Shown one piece after another: positions 46,249 through 56,954 of a stretch of 64,000 nucleotides of DNA. The stretch's first letter is position 1; every line of letters starts with the position of its first letter. The stretch comes from Stereum hirsutum FP-91666 SS1 (lineage: Eukaryota > Basidiomycota > Agaricomycetes > Russulales > Stereaceae), in the NCBI RefSeq assembly GCF_000264905.1, contig NW_006763136.1, forward strand, positions 353,934-417,933. The letters run 5' to 3'. Position numbers and translations under genes: made by a program. The notes under the pieces were generated by a model. That model saw nothing but the letters and a program-made list of their open reading frames with translations. It had not been told where the DNA came from and made no database searches.

Positions 46249-46995
46249 ATTGAAGAAATTGTCGTTGGGTGCGTATGTTGTGGTTGGGATGGCGTATGCA
46301 AGCAAGCGAGGGAGAAGTACAAGGATTATAGAGATGTGAGACGGGGTGGATGGGTCCAAGAAGTCGCTCATGCCCACCTTTTATATGACTTTCAGCTAGA
46401 GCTTTGTCGGTAACCGTCTGGCAGAGATGTCATTGTTCCTAAAGCGGGCGGCCTGATAAGGCGTAGGCTTATCTACCGGCACTGAGATCAGCAATTTCGA
46501 TCGCTGTGTACAAAGATATGCCCAAACCTCATATGAACGAGATAATTGTCTCGGCGGGCGGAGGAACAAAGCGTAGTATGGCACTGGGGCCAACGCTTGA
46601 CAAAAGCTTTGTGAAGCTTCAATTCGGACCTGACTTCTCACCTTTACATATTGTACAAGCATTGCATAGAAGGCTTGGGCCTTTGATGCTAGGGGTGCCA
46701 ACATACGGCGCCCGCAGACCCGTAGAGCCCTTGAGGAAACGTCGTCAAGATCATTTAGGAAACGCGAAGTGGTGCTCTAGAGTTGGAGGGCGGCAAGGGC
46801 GCTGCCCTGCCGCCGCAATACCCGGCACATTTGGGATAACGCCACATGGTGCATGCGCATTATCAACAGGTGCCCAAGACACAGTCAAACAGAAAATCTC
46901 GATACGGGAACGCATGAGAACATGAATCAGCGTGCCACTTCGCCTCGAACGAAATGAGCCTCGGTAGATGAGACATGGTTAGGCCGGCGACACCG
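46249..46995. other. Promoter-side part of the right inverted arm
   Basis: Reverse complement of about 28110-28734, including the TATA-like element, tttgtgaagctt and the ggggccaacgcttgac-type segment. No gene recognised. Confidence 0.55.
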
Positions 46996-47004
46996 CGACC
47001 AAAA

Positions 47005-47565
47005 TTGCTCACCGTAGGGTAAGTACACATCAAAGTGCACGATCTCTACCAGATCCTCCCACCCCTTCAAGACAGATGCCTGTGTTGAAATCGGCTGCTG
47101 ATGCTTGCAAACAGCGATGAACCACCTTCCTACTTCGAGAGATCTAAACGGATGGATGCTGTGGCCTTCGAACGACGTGGCGTTCCGCAGAAGTTTGTAT
47201 CGTGAGAGGATGACGATCGAGAAGAACTATCGGAACTCTTCTTCGCCCCCTGGCATATCTTCTTGTATGCTTAGCGATAAGTGCCGCAGAGCGATATTCG
47301 GAGGCGAAACAAGTCGTCTGGATGGTGAGGAAATGGAGCGTTAACGCTGGGAAGAGGTTGTCCAGCGGACAGGTGTCGTCGATATCGTGGAGGACGAGGG
47401 AGGTGAGATTACGGAAGTTTGCTTGGATGTGCACGATGGGCGGATGCTCGAAAGATATATTGGAGATGAACGTGATTTTCGTAAAACGTATGAACAGATG
47501 GAAGAATGAGGGCGTGGGTGAAACCGTGGCTCTCGGATCCTTGGCTTACGTTCAGCCTTCGTCAA
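47005..47565 (-). pseudogene. Truncated F-box 4-type copy (C-terminal part only)
   Basis: Remnants of the F-box 4/4' C-terminus in shifting frames: FRNLTSLVLHDID, LFPALTLHFLT; then IVILSRYKLLRNATSFEGHS, IHPFRSLEVGRWF and VLKGWEDLVEIVHF. These parallel VLSRRKLPENAVSFEGSEVH and the VTFEVGEFFVDIY block of F-box 4'. The N-terminal F-box half is absent. It lies just downstream of F-box 4' in the same orientation. Confidence 0.75.
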
Positions 47566-47672
47566 ATCACAAGCCTGAGCTGTAATAAGAGTAGATATCA
47601 GAAAGCGGCCGAAAAAGTTGGAAGAGGTTCAAGGAGGAAGGAAAGATACACACACACATGTCGACCGGATTT

Positions 47673-49133
47673 CTACTCAGAGTCATCCTCTGACGGAGGA
47701 AATTTCACTATACCATCCATGTCTTTCCATCCTTGTTCGATAATCGGCCATCTCTCCGGCCATATCGACGCATAATTGTGCTTGTAGATATCGACGAAGA
47801 ACTCCCCTACCTCGAAGGTTACGAGGGGATGAACCTCACTCCCTTCGAACGAGACAGCATTCTCGGGCAGTTTCCGCCGCGAGAGGACAAGGTTGACTAA
47901 CACGGCGAAAAAATCCTCAATCATTGGCTGGGCCGTCTCCGGTTTGATCTCGAACGCATCTAAAACTGTAGTATAACAAACCTCTAGCGAAATATGCTCG
48001 AGGGCGACGTTCTGCGAGGAAAGTAGTCGTCCAGACGGTGAGAATCGTAGGGTGAGGGCTTTGAAGAGGCCGATGAGCAAGGTGGGGTTGTAGATATTGT
48101 GGAAAATGAGGGAGGTAAGGTTGGGAAGGCTAGTGAGAGCAGATGTGAGGTGCGGATGACTGATGACTTCATCGGAATCGAGTTCGACCTTCTTCAAAGA
48201 GGAACTGCTGTCGAGGAAGAGTGTATGGAAACGATGAGCGAGTTGAGACGCATCACCGCCGGTGCCAACGTAGAGGTGGAGGTTTTCGACGCAGGAGAAC
48301 CGTATCCTGACAAGTAAAGACGCAAGGACATTGAAGTCTGAGGTCACGACGGAGAGGGTGTACACGTGCGATACAAGCAATGGAGGGCTTGACTCGCTAT
48401 CGGAGATGACTATAGCCTCCGCCGCAAGGGAAAGACGGATATTGATCGAAACCAGGCTCGGGCATTGAGAAAAGCACCTCTCCAGGGTGGATACGTGGAA
48501 TGGCTGCCGTGCATCCTCGAGTTCCAAGGATATGTAGAGATGCCGTATCGAGCGACTCGAGAGGGACGCAAGGGATTCGATGGCGCTACACTCCCATGCG
48601 AGTGTTTGAAGGGCTTCACAGGAGTTGATTACGGTGAACAATGCCCAGCTCGCATGTTGAGCCAATTCTTCAAAATTGGCGCTGATATAACCGGGTTTGA
48701 GTCGAAGTCTGATTTCCCGTAGGTTGGGGAGCGACCCGGGCTTGAGAAGACGGGCAAGAGTATCCATCGATTGCTCATAATTTAGACCAACGTAGACATT
48801 GCGCCATCGTTGTGCATGAGCGCACATCATCTTCATGTAGCTGTTCTGAGAGGATAACGAGATGTAGCTGTGGCGAAAATCGACGGCATAGTCCACTGGT
48901 AATGGTCGCGAATAGTCGAGCCATGCGCGTAGCGTCGGAATGATGTGAGCACTAGGTACAACTGGAATATGGAGGTCGTTCCACAGGGTTGGAGTGGAGA
49001 GAACCACGCGTCGCCATTCACGGCAAACCATCGTAAGGAGAAGCGGTGCCTTTCTGGGATGAAAGGGGCCATCGTCTAAACAAGAGGCGAAAACAGTCTG
49101 TGCGATTTCGAGTGGGAGTGGGAGGGTCTTCAT
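47673..49133 (-). CDS. F-box-like protein 4' (486 aa), inverted paralog of F-box 4
   Basis: ATG 49133 gives MKTLPLPLEIAQTVFASCLD and the F-box-like core APLLLTMVCREWRRVVLSTP. The body matches F-box 4: MKMMCAHAQRWRNVYVGLNY, SMDTLARLLKPGSLPNLREI, VSTLERCFSQCPSLVSINIR and VLASLLVRIRFSCVENLHLY. The tail is acidic (SEDDSE). Single exon, intact frame; likely SCF adaptor. Divergence from F-box 4 looks greater than between F-boxes 2 and 2', so the two inverted pairs may differ in age. Confidence 0.86.
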   Translation of the reverse strand: MKTLPLPLEIAQTVFASCLDDGPFHPRKAPLLLTMVCREWRRVVLSTPTLWNDLHIPVVPSAHIIPTLRAWLDYSRPLPVDYAVDFRHSYISLSSQNSYMKMMCAHAQRWRNVYVGLNYEQSMDTLARLLKPGSLPNLREIRLRLKPGYISANFEELAQHASWALFTVINSCEALQTLAWECSAIESLASLSSRSIRHLYISLELEDARQPFHVSTLERCFSQCPSLVSINIRLSLAAEAIVISDSESSPPLLVSHVYTLSVVTSDFNVLASLLVRIRFSCVENLHLYVGTGGDASQLAHRFHTLFLDSSSSLKKVELDSDEVISHPHLTSALTSLPNLTSLIFHNIYNPTLLIGLFKALTLRFSPSGRLLSSQNVALEHISLEVCYTTVLDAFEIKPETAQPMIEDFFAVLVNLVLSRRKLPENAVSFEGSEVHPLVTFEVGEFFVDIYKHNYASIWPERWPIIEQGWKDMDGIVKFPPSEDDSE

Positions 49134-49890
49134 CTGTGCTGAGAAATGATACTGATAATCTTAGTGAGATCGATGAGTTTAGCTACATGCATAGCAGTAC
49201 ACACCAAGCAGGATGTACGATTGCAATGGTGAGTCTTTTATCTAAACAACAGTGACAGTCTTCCAGCACGTCGTTAATCCGCACAAAAGTAGCAAGATTG
49301 GTCAGTTAGGATAGAGTACAATCCGGAGACTGGAATTCACTCAATCAAGATACGATTTCTTCAGTCGTGCGATGATATTGAAGGGTAGTGCACTGTTCGG
49401 AAGACACGAGGAGAATGAGAAAGACCTTCCAAACTCGTGTCCGAACATTCTCACGCCACCCACGGTCTACTTATTTCTACGACGTGCTCTGATCATTTCA
49501 AACCATTCTGTCACCCAAAAGAGCTTGCCACGAAAAAGAAAAGGATGGAAGAAAAAAGCGACCCGAAACCACGAACACAACCGTCAAAAAAAGTCGGGAT
49601 AGAATAAATAAGCTACTTATACTCAAAACCCACCCCAATCTCACCTCATCCAAACTGTTATTGATCTGCCTAACAAACGCATACCGTCTTGAAGTCGAAG
49701 AAGGGGAAACAGGATCTAAGTTACGAAGAAAAACATGATAAGCTAGGTATTTTGACGTCATATGTATGTCCTGCTCCGCCGGTCGGTCGGTTCCCTGCAT
49801 TTCACCACCGACACCCCACCACGTCCACCCTTATGCCCAACCCAACCCTAATCCAATATCCCAAAATCTCCAGCCCACCTATGCCTACGC
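49134..49890. other. Intergenic between F-box 4' and the SGNH gene
   Basis: About 750 bp holding the F-box 4' promoter and the SGNH gene 3' flank. Short ORFs only; nothing recognised. Confidence 0.35.
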
Positions 49891-52575
49891 CTACGTAGTG
49901 AAAAACCCAACGATCCTAAACGGCGGCACCTCCTGCCCCTCCTCTCCCAAAAGCTGACACTCCACGAAATGCGCGCCGCGCGCGACATAGTGGTCTATCA
50001 TCTGCAGGCTATAACACCCCACAGAAAACAGTCAGTCAGTCAGTCTCCCATACCAACAGATTTCAAAAAGCAGTCGGAAGAAGAAAACGGGAGGTAGGAG
50101 GAAGAAGGAAGAAAGGAGGTAGGAGGAAGAAAGGAGGAAGAAGGAAGAAAGGAGGGAAGGTTAATTGATGGAAGAAGATAAAAAAACTCACACAACCTCC
50201 GCCTCGCCCACCTCCCCCACATTCTCCAAAACCCTCGCCCCCCCATAATTATCATCCACCCAACACTCCACCGCCGCTCCCTCCCCAACCACCGCCCTCG
50301 GCTCCCTCACATAATACACCCCCACATCCCCCGCGCCTATGCTCAATGGGATCCGCAGCCTGGACGTAGGCATCGTGGCGTACCAGTAGTGCTGTGCGCT
50401 TTCGCTTGAGGGTTCGGAGTAGGAGGAGGAAAAGAAGGAGGAGAAGGCGGAAGAGGAGGAATAAGGAGATGAAGGATGATAGATCTCCCATCCCGAACCT
50501 AAGAAAATCGAAAGCGGCAACGGGTTGATTAAGTCGTTTGCGGACACACAACTCGTCGCTATCTCCTGGAAACCCCTATTCCTCAAATCCTCCGGTACGC
50601 TCGCGATCCTACTCTGCGGCACCTTCAAATACTGAGCCAACTGCCCCGCCGCGCCCGCTGCTCCTGCGCCTTTGCCAGAGGAGGAGCCAGTGCCGAGTGA
50701 CCAGTCGATGCCTCGGTCCGCGGGGTTGGACGCATCGTCGTCCGGCGCACCGGCAGCTGATCCTTTCCTCTGTCCCTTCCCCCCAAACAACCCCTTCGCA
50801 TCCTTCGGACTCCTCCCCTCCCCCCCTTCCCCCTCCCCATCTACCCCTTCCCTTCCTCCACCCACCACACCGGGCGCCGACCCTCCATTCAGCGCATAAT
50901 ACACCGGCAGCGTCGCGCCGCCGCCTTCGTACGCACGACCCGTCGCAGCGGCGAAGGTCGCGCAGATTTGGGACTGGATGTAGCTGATGAGGGTGTCGGC
51001 GAGGATGGAGTGTCCGGAGGGGTTGGCGAGGACGGGGTCTGCGAAGTGTTTTTCGATGGAGGGGGGGGAGAGGATGTAGGCGGGGTAATGGAATGCTTTC
51101 GTGCTGCATATCCGGATCCACACACAGACATTCATAGACACAGACATTAACACACAGTGTGTTGGAGGAGTAGCAGTGGGGGAGGAGAGGAAGCGCACCT
51201 GATATGCGGAACGTCATAAAACTGCGATACAACGCTATGCCAATGATCCGGCCCCGCAAATCCGCTCTGCGTATGCACCTGAGGACTGAAATGGCCGAGG
51301 ATGATGATGGCAGGCGAATCGGGGCGGAGAAGGATCGAGCGGATGAGGAGCTCGAAGTTCTCTAGTGTCGTTTTATCGCTGCATCACATTCCCCACCACC
51401 ACCACATTCACATCAGAACCTCGCCACACACTGCACAACGAGCGTGGAGGAAACTCACCCCTTATCCTCAGTATCCAACTCAACAACCACCAAATCCGTA
51501 TAATCCGGCAAATGGTGCGCGCTGCAGAAAGAGAAGTACTCGGAGCCTGTACGGCGCATGGCCCCGTTTGTGAGCTCGGAGGCGGGATGTGGGAAGACGG
51601 TGTTCCACCAGTCGAAGAAGCGGGAGGGGTAGCAGGTGGGCGAGATGGGGTCGTCGCCGGCGCCGTGGCAGGCGGAGACTGTTGGAGTGGTTGGATAGGT
51701 TATGGGTTGGGTTGGAGTGGTGAGGGAGTGGAGGAGAGAGGGAGTGGAGGATAGAGTGGGCGTGAGCGTTAGTGGAGGGTATGATATGAGAGGAGGAGAG
51801 GATGGAGGAGAGGTGGTGGGCCACAGTTTACGCCACACGAGTGGAAGGGTGATCAGAGGGACGAGGACACAGTCCATGTTGTATTCCTGTCATGGAGCAC
51901 CCCTTCGGTAGGCTCGGACGGGAGGACAGAATGTGTATAGTGCGGGTTCACGGCGTATCTTGACGCCCGCACCGCGAGATATTCCTGTCACTGTAGACGA
52001 TAGTGGCCACGTCCAGAAATACGCCTCTTTTGATGCAAAGAGCGTTGTGGCCCAAACGTAGAGAAAACAAACAGAACGAAAAAGAAATAAATGAACTGAC
52101 CTGAACCGCCAATGACACTGATAGTGACCGGCTGGCCAAGCAGCGCCCTATGAACGACCTTCTGCACCCTCGCCCCGCTACCCAAATGCAACCAACTCTT
52201 GCTAATCGCCAACGCGCCATACTTCTCCGCCAACTCGTCCCCAGGCCCAAACGTCGGACAAAACTCGAACGGGTACGGGCCCACCTCCGCCGACACGTTC
52301 AAATAATTAGTCGGCTTGAGTTTCGAGGTGTATGCCTGTGACAGCGAGCGGGAGTAGTACGAGTCTGTTGAGGAAGAAGGGAGGGCGAAGCGGGTGAAGA
52401 GGAGGATGGCGAGGAAGAGAGAGAGGATGAGCCATATTCGATTGGTGACGCCGAAGGAACGTTGGTTGAGACGGCTGGGCGACTTTTCGGACGCGAAGGG
52501 CTCCATGGGGACCAGGTTCGGTGTTGGGGGCGCGATGTGGGCCTGGCTCTTGCTGCCTGACCGTCGCTGCATCAT
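49891..52575 (-). CDS. SGNH-hydrolase-type type II membrane protein
   Basis: Five exons (52575-52101, 51678-51459, 51378-51199, 51103-50192, 50008-49891) sum in frame to 634 aa. A Met at 52506 is an alternative start. A short cytoplasmic tail precedes one membrane anchor (IWLILSLFLAILLFTRFAL), so the rest should face the secretory lumen. The luminal part has an SGNH-like block I with a Ser (VTISVIGGSVSACHGAGDDP, split by intron 1), DLVVVELDTEDKG, DSPAIIILGHFSP and a late GHSILADTLISYIQ. Low-complexity Gly/Ser/Glu-rich sequence (about residues 370-450) interrupts it. Enzyme activity, perhaps acting on O-acyl groups of glycans, is inferred. It is divergent with a GT69 gene. Intron 1 is 422 nt, long for this genome. 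Confidence 0.8.
50031..50160. repeat. (AGTC)n and homopurine tract in the last SGNH intron
   Basis: A short tetranucleotide run (gtcagtcagtcagtc, about 50031-50045) is followed by about 80 bp of G/A-only repeats such as ggaggaagaaggaagaaagg. On the coding strand this is a long polypyrimidine stretch upstream of the acceptor at 50009. Confidence 0.8.
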
Positions 52576-52963
52576 GTTGGACGCGTGCTCGTCGTCGTTG
52601 TCGTCGTTGGCGCCGTCTTTGTCGTTGTGTGAGTGTGAAATGAGTGCGGGGATGAGACGGCGGCGAGGAAGAGGAGGCCGTTGAGCGGAAGGAAGCGAAC
52701 CCAGTTTGTGCTTGGCGCGCGGACACGACTTGCCCCACATCCACTCAATTCCCTCCGTCACCGCTGCTGCAGACGGCGACGACGACCACGACGACGATTA
52801 GCTACGCGTCCGACGCGTTGTTTGTGCATAGTAATTCTGTTCTGGGCTTGAGTTATCCGTTCTAGGTAGGACACTGTACGCAAAATCCGTCACATTCATC
52901 TTTTAATGCTGTCTACAATACCCACAACAACTGACATGATTATCTCCAGAATAATTCACCACA
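52576..52963. promoter_or_regulatory. Shared divergent promoter region, SGNH / CAP59-like genes
   Basis: 388 bp separate the two outward-pointing starts, so the promoters almost certainly overlap. It contains gac/cgacgacgacc-type triplet repeats near 52770-52800. No TATA box is obvious. Co-regulation is inferred from the geometry only. Confidence 0.5.
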
Positions 52964-54829
52964 ATGCAAGCCCGCTCCGGCGCCCTAAAACTCGCCCGCC
53001 GAATCCCCACACCGCTCGCCATCGTCCTCGGCATCCTCATCGGCGTCCTCCTCACCCGCCTCCTCACCTCCTCCTCCCTCTCCTCCCCCTCCTCCCTCCC
53101 CTGGCGCGGCACAACCACCAAAGCCCCCTCTCGCTCCTCCTCCAAATCCAAATACCCCCCAATAACCCCTCCCACGCTCGACCAGCGCAAACGCATCCTC
53201 GACCTCCTCACCCATCTCTCCCCGCACTACACCCGCGAATGCACGCGGCACTCCAATCCGCTCTACGCGCAACAGGCAAGAGATAGGTACGCACCGCTGA
53301 TTGGACATAATCCGACGAGCGATGCGTCGTGGTTGGATGGATTGGGATTGGGAGGGTTGGATCCGGTGCCGAGGCCGAAGAGTATGGAGGAGGCGTTGTA
53401 TTATCGACATAGGAAGGATTTGAGCGAGGGCGAACATAAATACTTCTTCGCCATCAACTTATACAACTCGTTCGACGTCATTCCAGACCTCTTCGCGACG
53501 CTATTCAGGGTGGCCGCGGTGTTGGGGTACCATAACGTGTTCGTGTCGATCTACGAGAATGGGTCGACGGACCAGACGAAGGCTCTCTTGCGGATATTCG
53601 ATGCGTTGACGAGGAGCGTCGGGATGCGGGTGGAGATTAGGACGAGTCAGAGGACGAGGGGGGCTTTCAATCACAGAATTGAGTATTTGGCCGAGGTGAG
53701 GAACGCGGCGTTCGTGCCGCTGCATGAGCTCAGGGATGCGGAGGGCGAGTATTTCGATACGATCATTTTTATGAACGATATCCTGCCGTGTTTAGACGAC
53801 CTCCTCGAGCTGATATGGCAGAGTCGGAGGAACAACGCGGGCATCACCTGTGCCGCGGACTATATGTACCACGACGAGATCGTACGTCCCTCTCACCCTT
53901 GTATCCTACCTGACATTGACAATGTGTACAGGGCGCCCCAGTATTCTACGACAACTGGGTAGCCCGGGACATCAACGGCACAGCCCTCGAAAACGCCCCC
54001 TTCGAATCCATCTTCCACCACCGTCCCTCATCCGACCGTTTCCAACGACACCTCCCCATCCAAGTCCAATCCTGCTGGAACGGCATCGCCATCCTCGATC
54101 CCGCTCCTTTTTACTCCCCTCCGCATGTGAGGTTCCGGATGGCGAGGTTGGTGGAGGGAGAATGTTCGGCGAGCGAGTGTAGTTTGATATGTAATGATTA
54201 TTGGGAGGCGGGGTATGGCAGGATATTGATGGTGCCGAGGGTTAAATTGGCTTATGATCATGTTCGTGCCCTCCTTCTCACACTCTCTCTATGTTCCCCT
54301 CTCTCTATGTTCCCCTTTATTAACCATGAACACCTAAACAGCGCGTCTACGACATCATCCACCCCTCCCGGCGCAATCTCACCGCCATACGCGGGTACGT
54401 CCGCCTCGGCGGCCTGCCCGACAATCCGCGCACGGATCCACAGGATAGGTCATGGTTCGGGCCGCATGATCGGTTGTTCACGGAGGAGGAGAGCGAGGAG
54501 GTGGAGTTTGTGCCGGGGCCGGAACATGGTATGCTCTTCCCCTTATCCTTCTTCTCCCCGTTTATCTTCTTCAACCCCTCCGCGAACCTCCCCTTCGTTC
54601 CCTTCACACCTGTCCCCTTTCGTTCCATACACTCCCATCCGTTTTTTTTCGACGCACGCTAACTTACCTTCCCACTCGTTGCACTCGTGAAGTATGGTGC
54701 TGGGGCTGGGACGGCGCCGGCGACCTGGACGGACCGGACGTGGATCCGATCTGGGAGCGCATGAGCGAGAAATCGACGAGGAAGGAGAATGTGGAGGTTA
54801 GGCATGATCGGAGTTTTAGGGTTGAGTGA
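52964..54829 (+). CDS. CAP59/CMT1-type (GT69) mannosyltransferase
   Basis: Four exons (52964-53881, 53932-54261, 54342-54528, 54693-54829) sum in frame to 523 aa. Type II Golgi topology: membrane anchor PLAIVLGILIGVLLTRLLT near residue 20. The catalytic domain follows: YFFAINLYNSFDVIPDLFAT, VFVSIYENGSTDQTKALLRI, RNAAFVPLHE, DTIIFMNDILPCLDDLLELI, CAADYMY, PVFYDNWVARDINGTAL, VQSCWNGIAILDPAPFYSP and ECSLICNDYW. These match the Cryptococcus CAP59/CMT1 family; CMT1 is an alpha-1,3-mannosyltransferase. In mushrooms the substrate is presumably a cell-wall or secreted glycan; that is inference. The C-terminus is acidic/basic (EVRHDRSFRVE). Confidence 0.9.
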
Positions 54830-55300
54830 ACGAGCCTGCGAGCTTTCGAGTTGATTGAGTGAGAGGGAGGGAGGGAGAGGAGGATAGGTTTGGTTTTTGG
54901 GTTGGGAAAAGGGACGATGGACGACGGACGTTGTCTTTAGAGTACGTACGTACGTGTGTTACCTGCATATGCTGTCTAGTTTCGTAGGCCCAGGAGTGGA
55001 CAGAGTAAGGGTAAAAGTTCTCGGTTATACTTATTCTACATCGTTGTGGTTTAGTCGTCTCTCTCTCACTGTCGTTGTCAATGTTCTCGTAATCTGGGGT
55101 TTTTTTTGGAGTTCCTCGTTCGGAGCAGGTGTCTGTATTCCTCCGGATTCGGATGTAGATTCGAGCTTGGTGGACCAGGCGTCCGAGGGTATTAGATGTC
55201 TGGACTCGAAACTATTAGTACACGCGAAATGCAGGTGCTGCTCAAACCTCCAACATTCACCATCCACCGTTCCACGTCCAACCGACCTGGGGAGTATCCT
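54830..55300. other. 3' flank of the mannosyltransferase gene
   Basis: Includes a short gtacgtacgtacgtgtg repeat at about 54942 and T-rich sequence. No gene recognised. Confidence 0.4.
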
Positions 55301-55309
55301 TATAGGCCA

Positions 55310-55610
55310 TCGATGACTGACATGGCCAAGGGTAATGACAGTGGGCGAATCGGGGCGGAGAACTTGAATCGAGCGGATGAGGGGCTGGAAGTTCCTGTCA
55401 CTCCGGCGTCGTTTCAGTTTAGACTCTATCGCTGCACCATTGTTCTGTACATCAAATCCAAAGGCAAGGAAACTGACGACCGAGTCTCGATCACCAAATT
55501 AGTATCAGTAATCTGGCACTGAATGGTGCGCATCAGTGCAAAACTTCGAGAAACACTCGCTGCCCGTCCGGCGTGGCATCGCACCGTTCGTGAGGTCCGG
55601 TTCCGCTGTA
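55310..55610 (-). pseudogene. Decayed fragment of the SGNH gene
   Basis: The - strand translation gives DLTNGAMPRRTGSECFSKFC, HHSVPDY and stops, then FQPLIRSIQVLRPDSPTVIT and LGHVS. These parallel ELTNGAMRRTGSEYFSFCSA, HHLPDYTDL and FELLIRSILLRPDSPAIIIL in the intact gene. DNA similarity is direct (ggcgaatcggggcggagaa in both). Stops and indels break it. It is a partial duplicate in the same orientation as the parent, carried past the mannosyltransferase gene. Confidence 0.85.
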
Positions 55611-56954
55611 CCATCCGAGCTTAGATTTCTAGTGGACCACACAGTACTTTGAGTCCCACGAAGATATCTTGAGACTGCGTACAGAAAACAGCACCCTAGT
55701 CGGTAGTATTCCTGTCCTTGAGGCTTCCTAATCTCAATACTTACTGGCAATTTCTTGAAGTATCACTGCCCGCGACTCGGAAGTTTGTCTTTGTTACTTA
55801 TTTTATTATACTCCCGCTACTCTTTTGGAGGTGACGAGACTATGAAAATGTAGTGTTCGTGCGAATAAAACCAAACGAGAACGAGAATGAGAGTTTGAGT
55901 GAATAAGAGTTCGACGCTCAGTGTGGCCCAGAGCCCGCGGGAAATAGCAGTGGCGTCAGAAGGAAAGGTCTGGTGCCGCGCCATTGGGTCGGGTCCGTCC
56001 TCGTTAGAGAGCGCCACAGATGTTGACAGTGCCACATGCCAGAAACGACGAAATGTTTCTATCCTGTCAACAAAACACGGAACGGAACGGATTGTAAGTC
56101 GTGCGTGATCGTTTGGGGCTGCGATATTGGCCACGAGGTAGATCGCGCACAGGAGCAATGATCCATCACGAGAACAAAACACCAGAAGGGTGGTACTTAC
56201 ATGCGGAAAAGATAACGAGATGCCGTACAACTTTTTTTTGGACCAAAAAAAGTCTTTTATCATCGAACCCCAAGTAGGTACCGCTGTTGCAGCGCAGCGT
56301 ACGGCCCCACTCGGCGGATTGAAGTGGCGTCTGAGTCAATTTTCGGTATAAAGACCACCAGTACCATGCGAACCTGACAATAGGATTAGAAACAAGCTGA
56401 AATGAATAAAAGTCCGGTTCTACTGTAGCTCAAGGCCTACGTCGACAGAAACTGACGATGCCTGGAAGCTGGACAGAGACTGACGACGCCTGCCAGAAGC
56501 CCGTCCATTTTTTTGGCGGGCGAAAAGCTATCGAAAAGCAGCTTCCATGCCATCATTCTTGCACCCTATTTTCCATCACTGTACGGAGGGGGTGCGGCTT
56601 TCCATAGGAGCTCTGTGTAAATCCTACTAGCCTAGATGCACAGACAGGAGGCCGAATTCGATGTCCGACTGAATAAATCACCTCGTGTTTGTGTTTCGAC
56701 TCCTCGGAAGGCTAATCAGCCTCAAGAACCGAGAAACAAGGTATTGTACCGATATGGGACTGTTCAGCTCCAGTAGCTCTACGGGTGGCGAGGATCGTTG
56801 ATCATCACCAATTCGAAGAGCACATTCTGAACCCTAATACACGAAATTTCCCAGGTTGGAAGTATATATTCTGCTAGGTTTTGGCTCAGAAAGGACAATC
56901 ATTCGCCAAAGACCGACCACCTATATTCTGCAAAGCCATCTATCTCCTCGCAGC
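55611..56954. other. Intergenic with one unsupported ORF
   Basis: A 148-codon - strand ORF (56263-55817; MIKDFFWSKKKLYGISLSFP) has hydrophobic segments but no family I recognise. Its region around 56110-56225 resembles 57690-57800 in direct orientation. The rest is unremarkable. Confidence 0.3.
56110..56225 (+). repeat. Direct repeat, left copy (flanks the DUF6914-like gene)
   Basis: gtttggggctgcgatattggccacgaggtagatcgcgcacag... and gagaacaaaacaccagaagggt align with about 57690-57800 (gtttgggacttcgatgtatggcaacgaag..., gagaacaaaacatcagaggggt). Both copies are imperfect. Confidence 0.55.

Noticed and set aside
46249..46377. N-terminal extension of F-box 2' from an upstream Met (46371)
   Set aside because: The equivalent position in F-box 2 is not an ATG, and the F-box begins at the downstream conserved MPPFPFP start.
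50538..51259. Pro/Ser/Arg-rich ORFs on both strands
   Set aside because: Other frames of the low-complexity exon 4 of the SGNH gene.
53501..53725. Open - strand frame opposite the mannosyltransferase
   Set aside because: Shadow of a conserved catalytic exon; no start context or homology.
55817..56263. 148-codon ORF with hydrophobic stretches
   Set aside because: No recognisable family, no splice pattern, and it lies partly in a repeated segment; kept only as a note.
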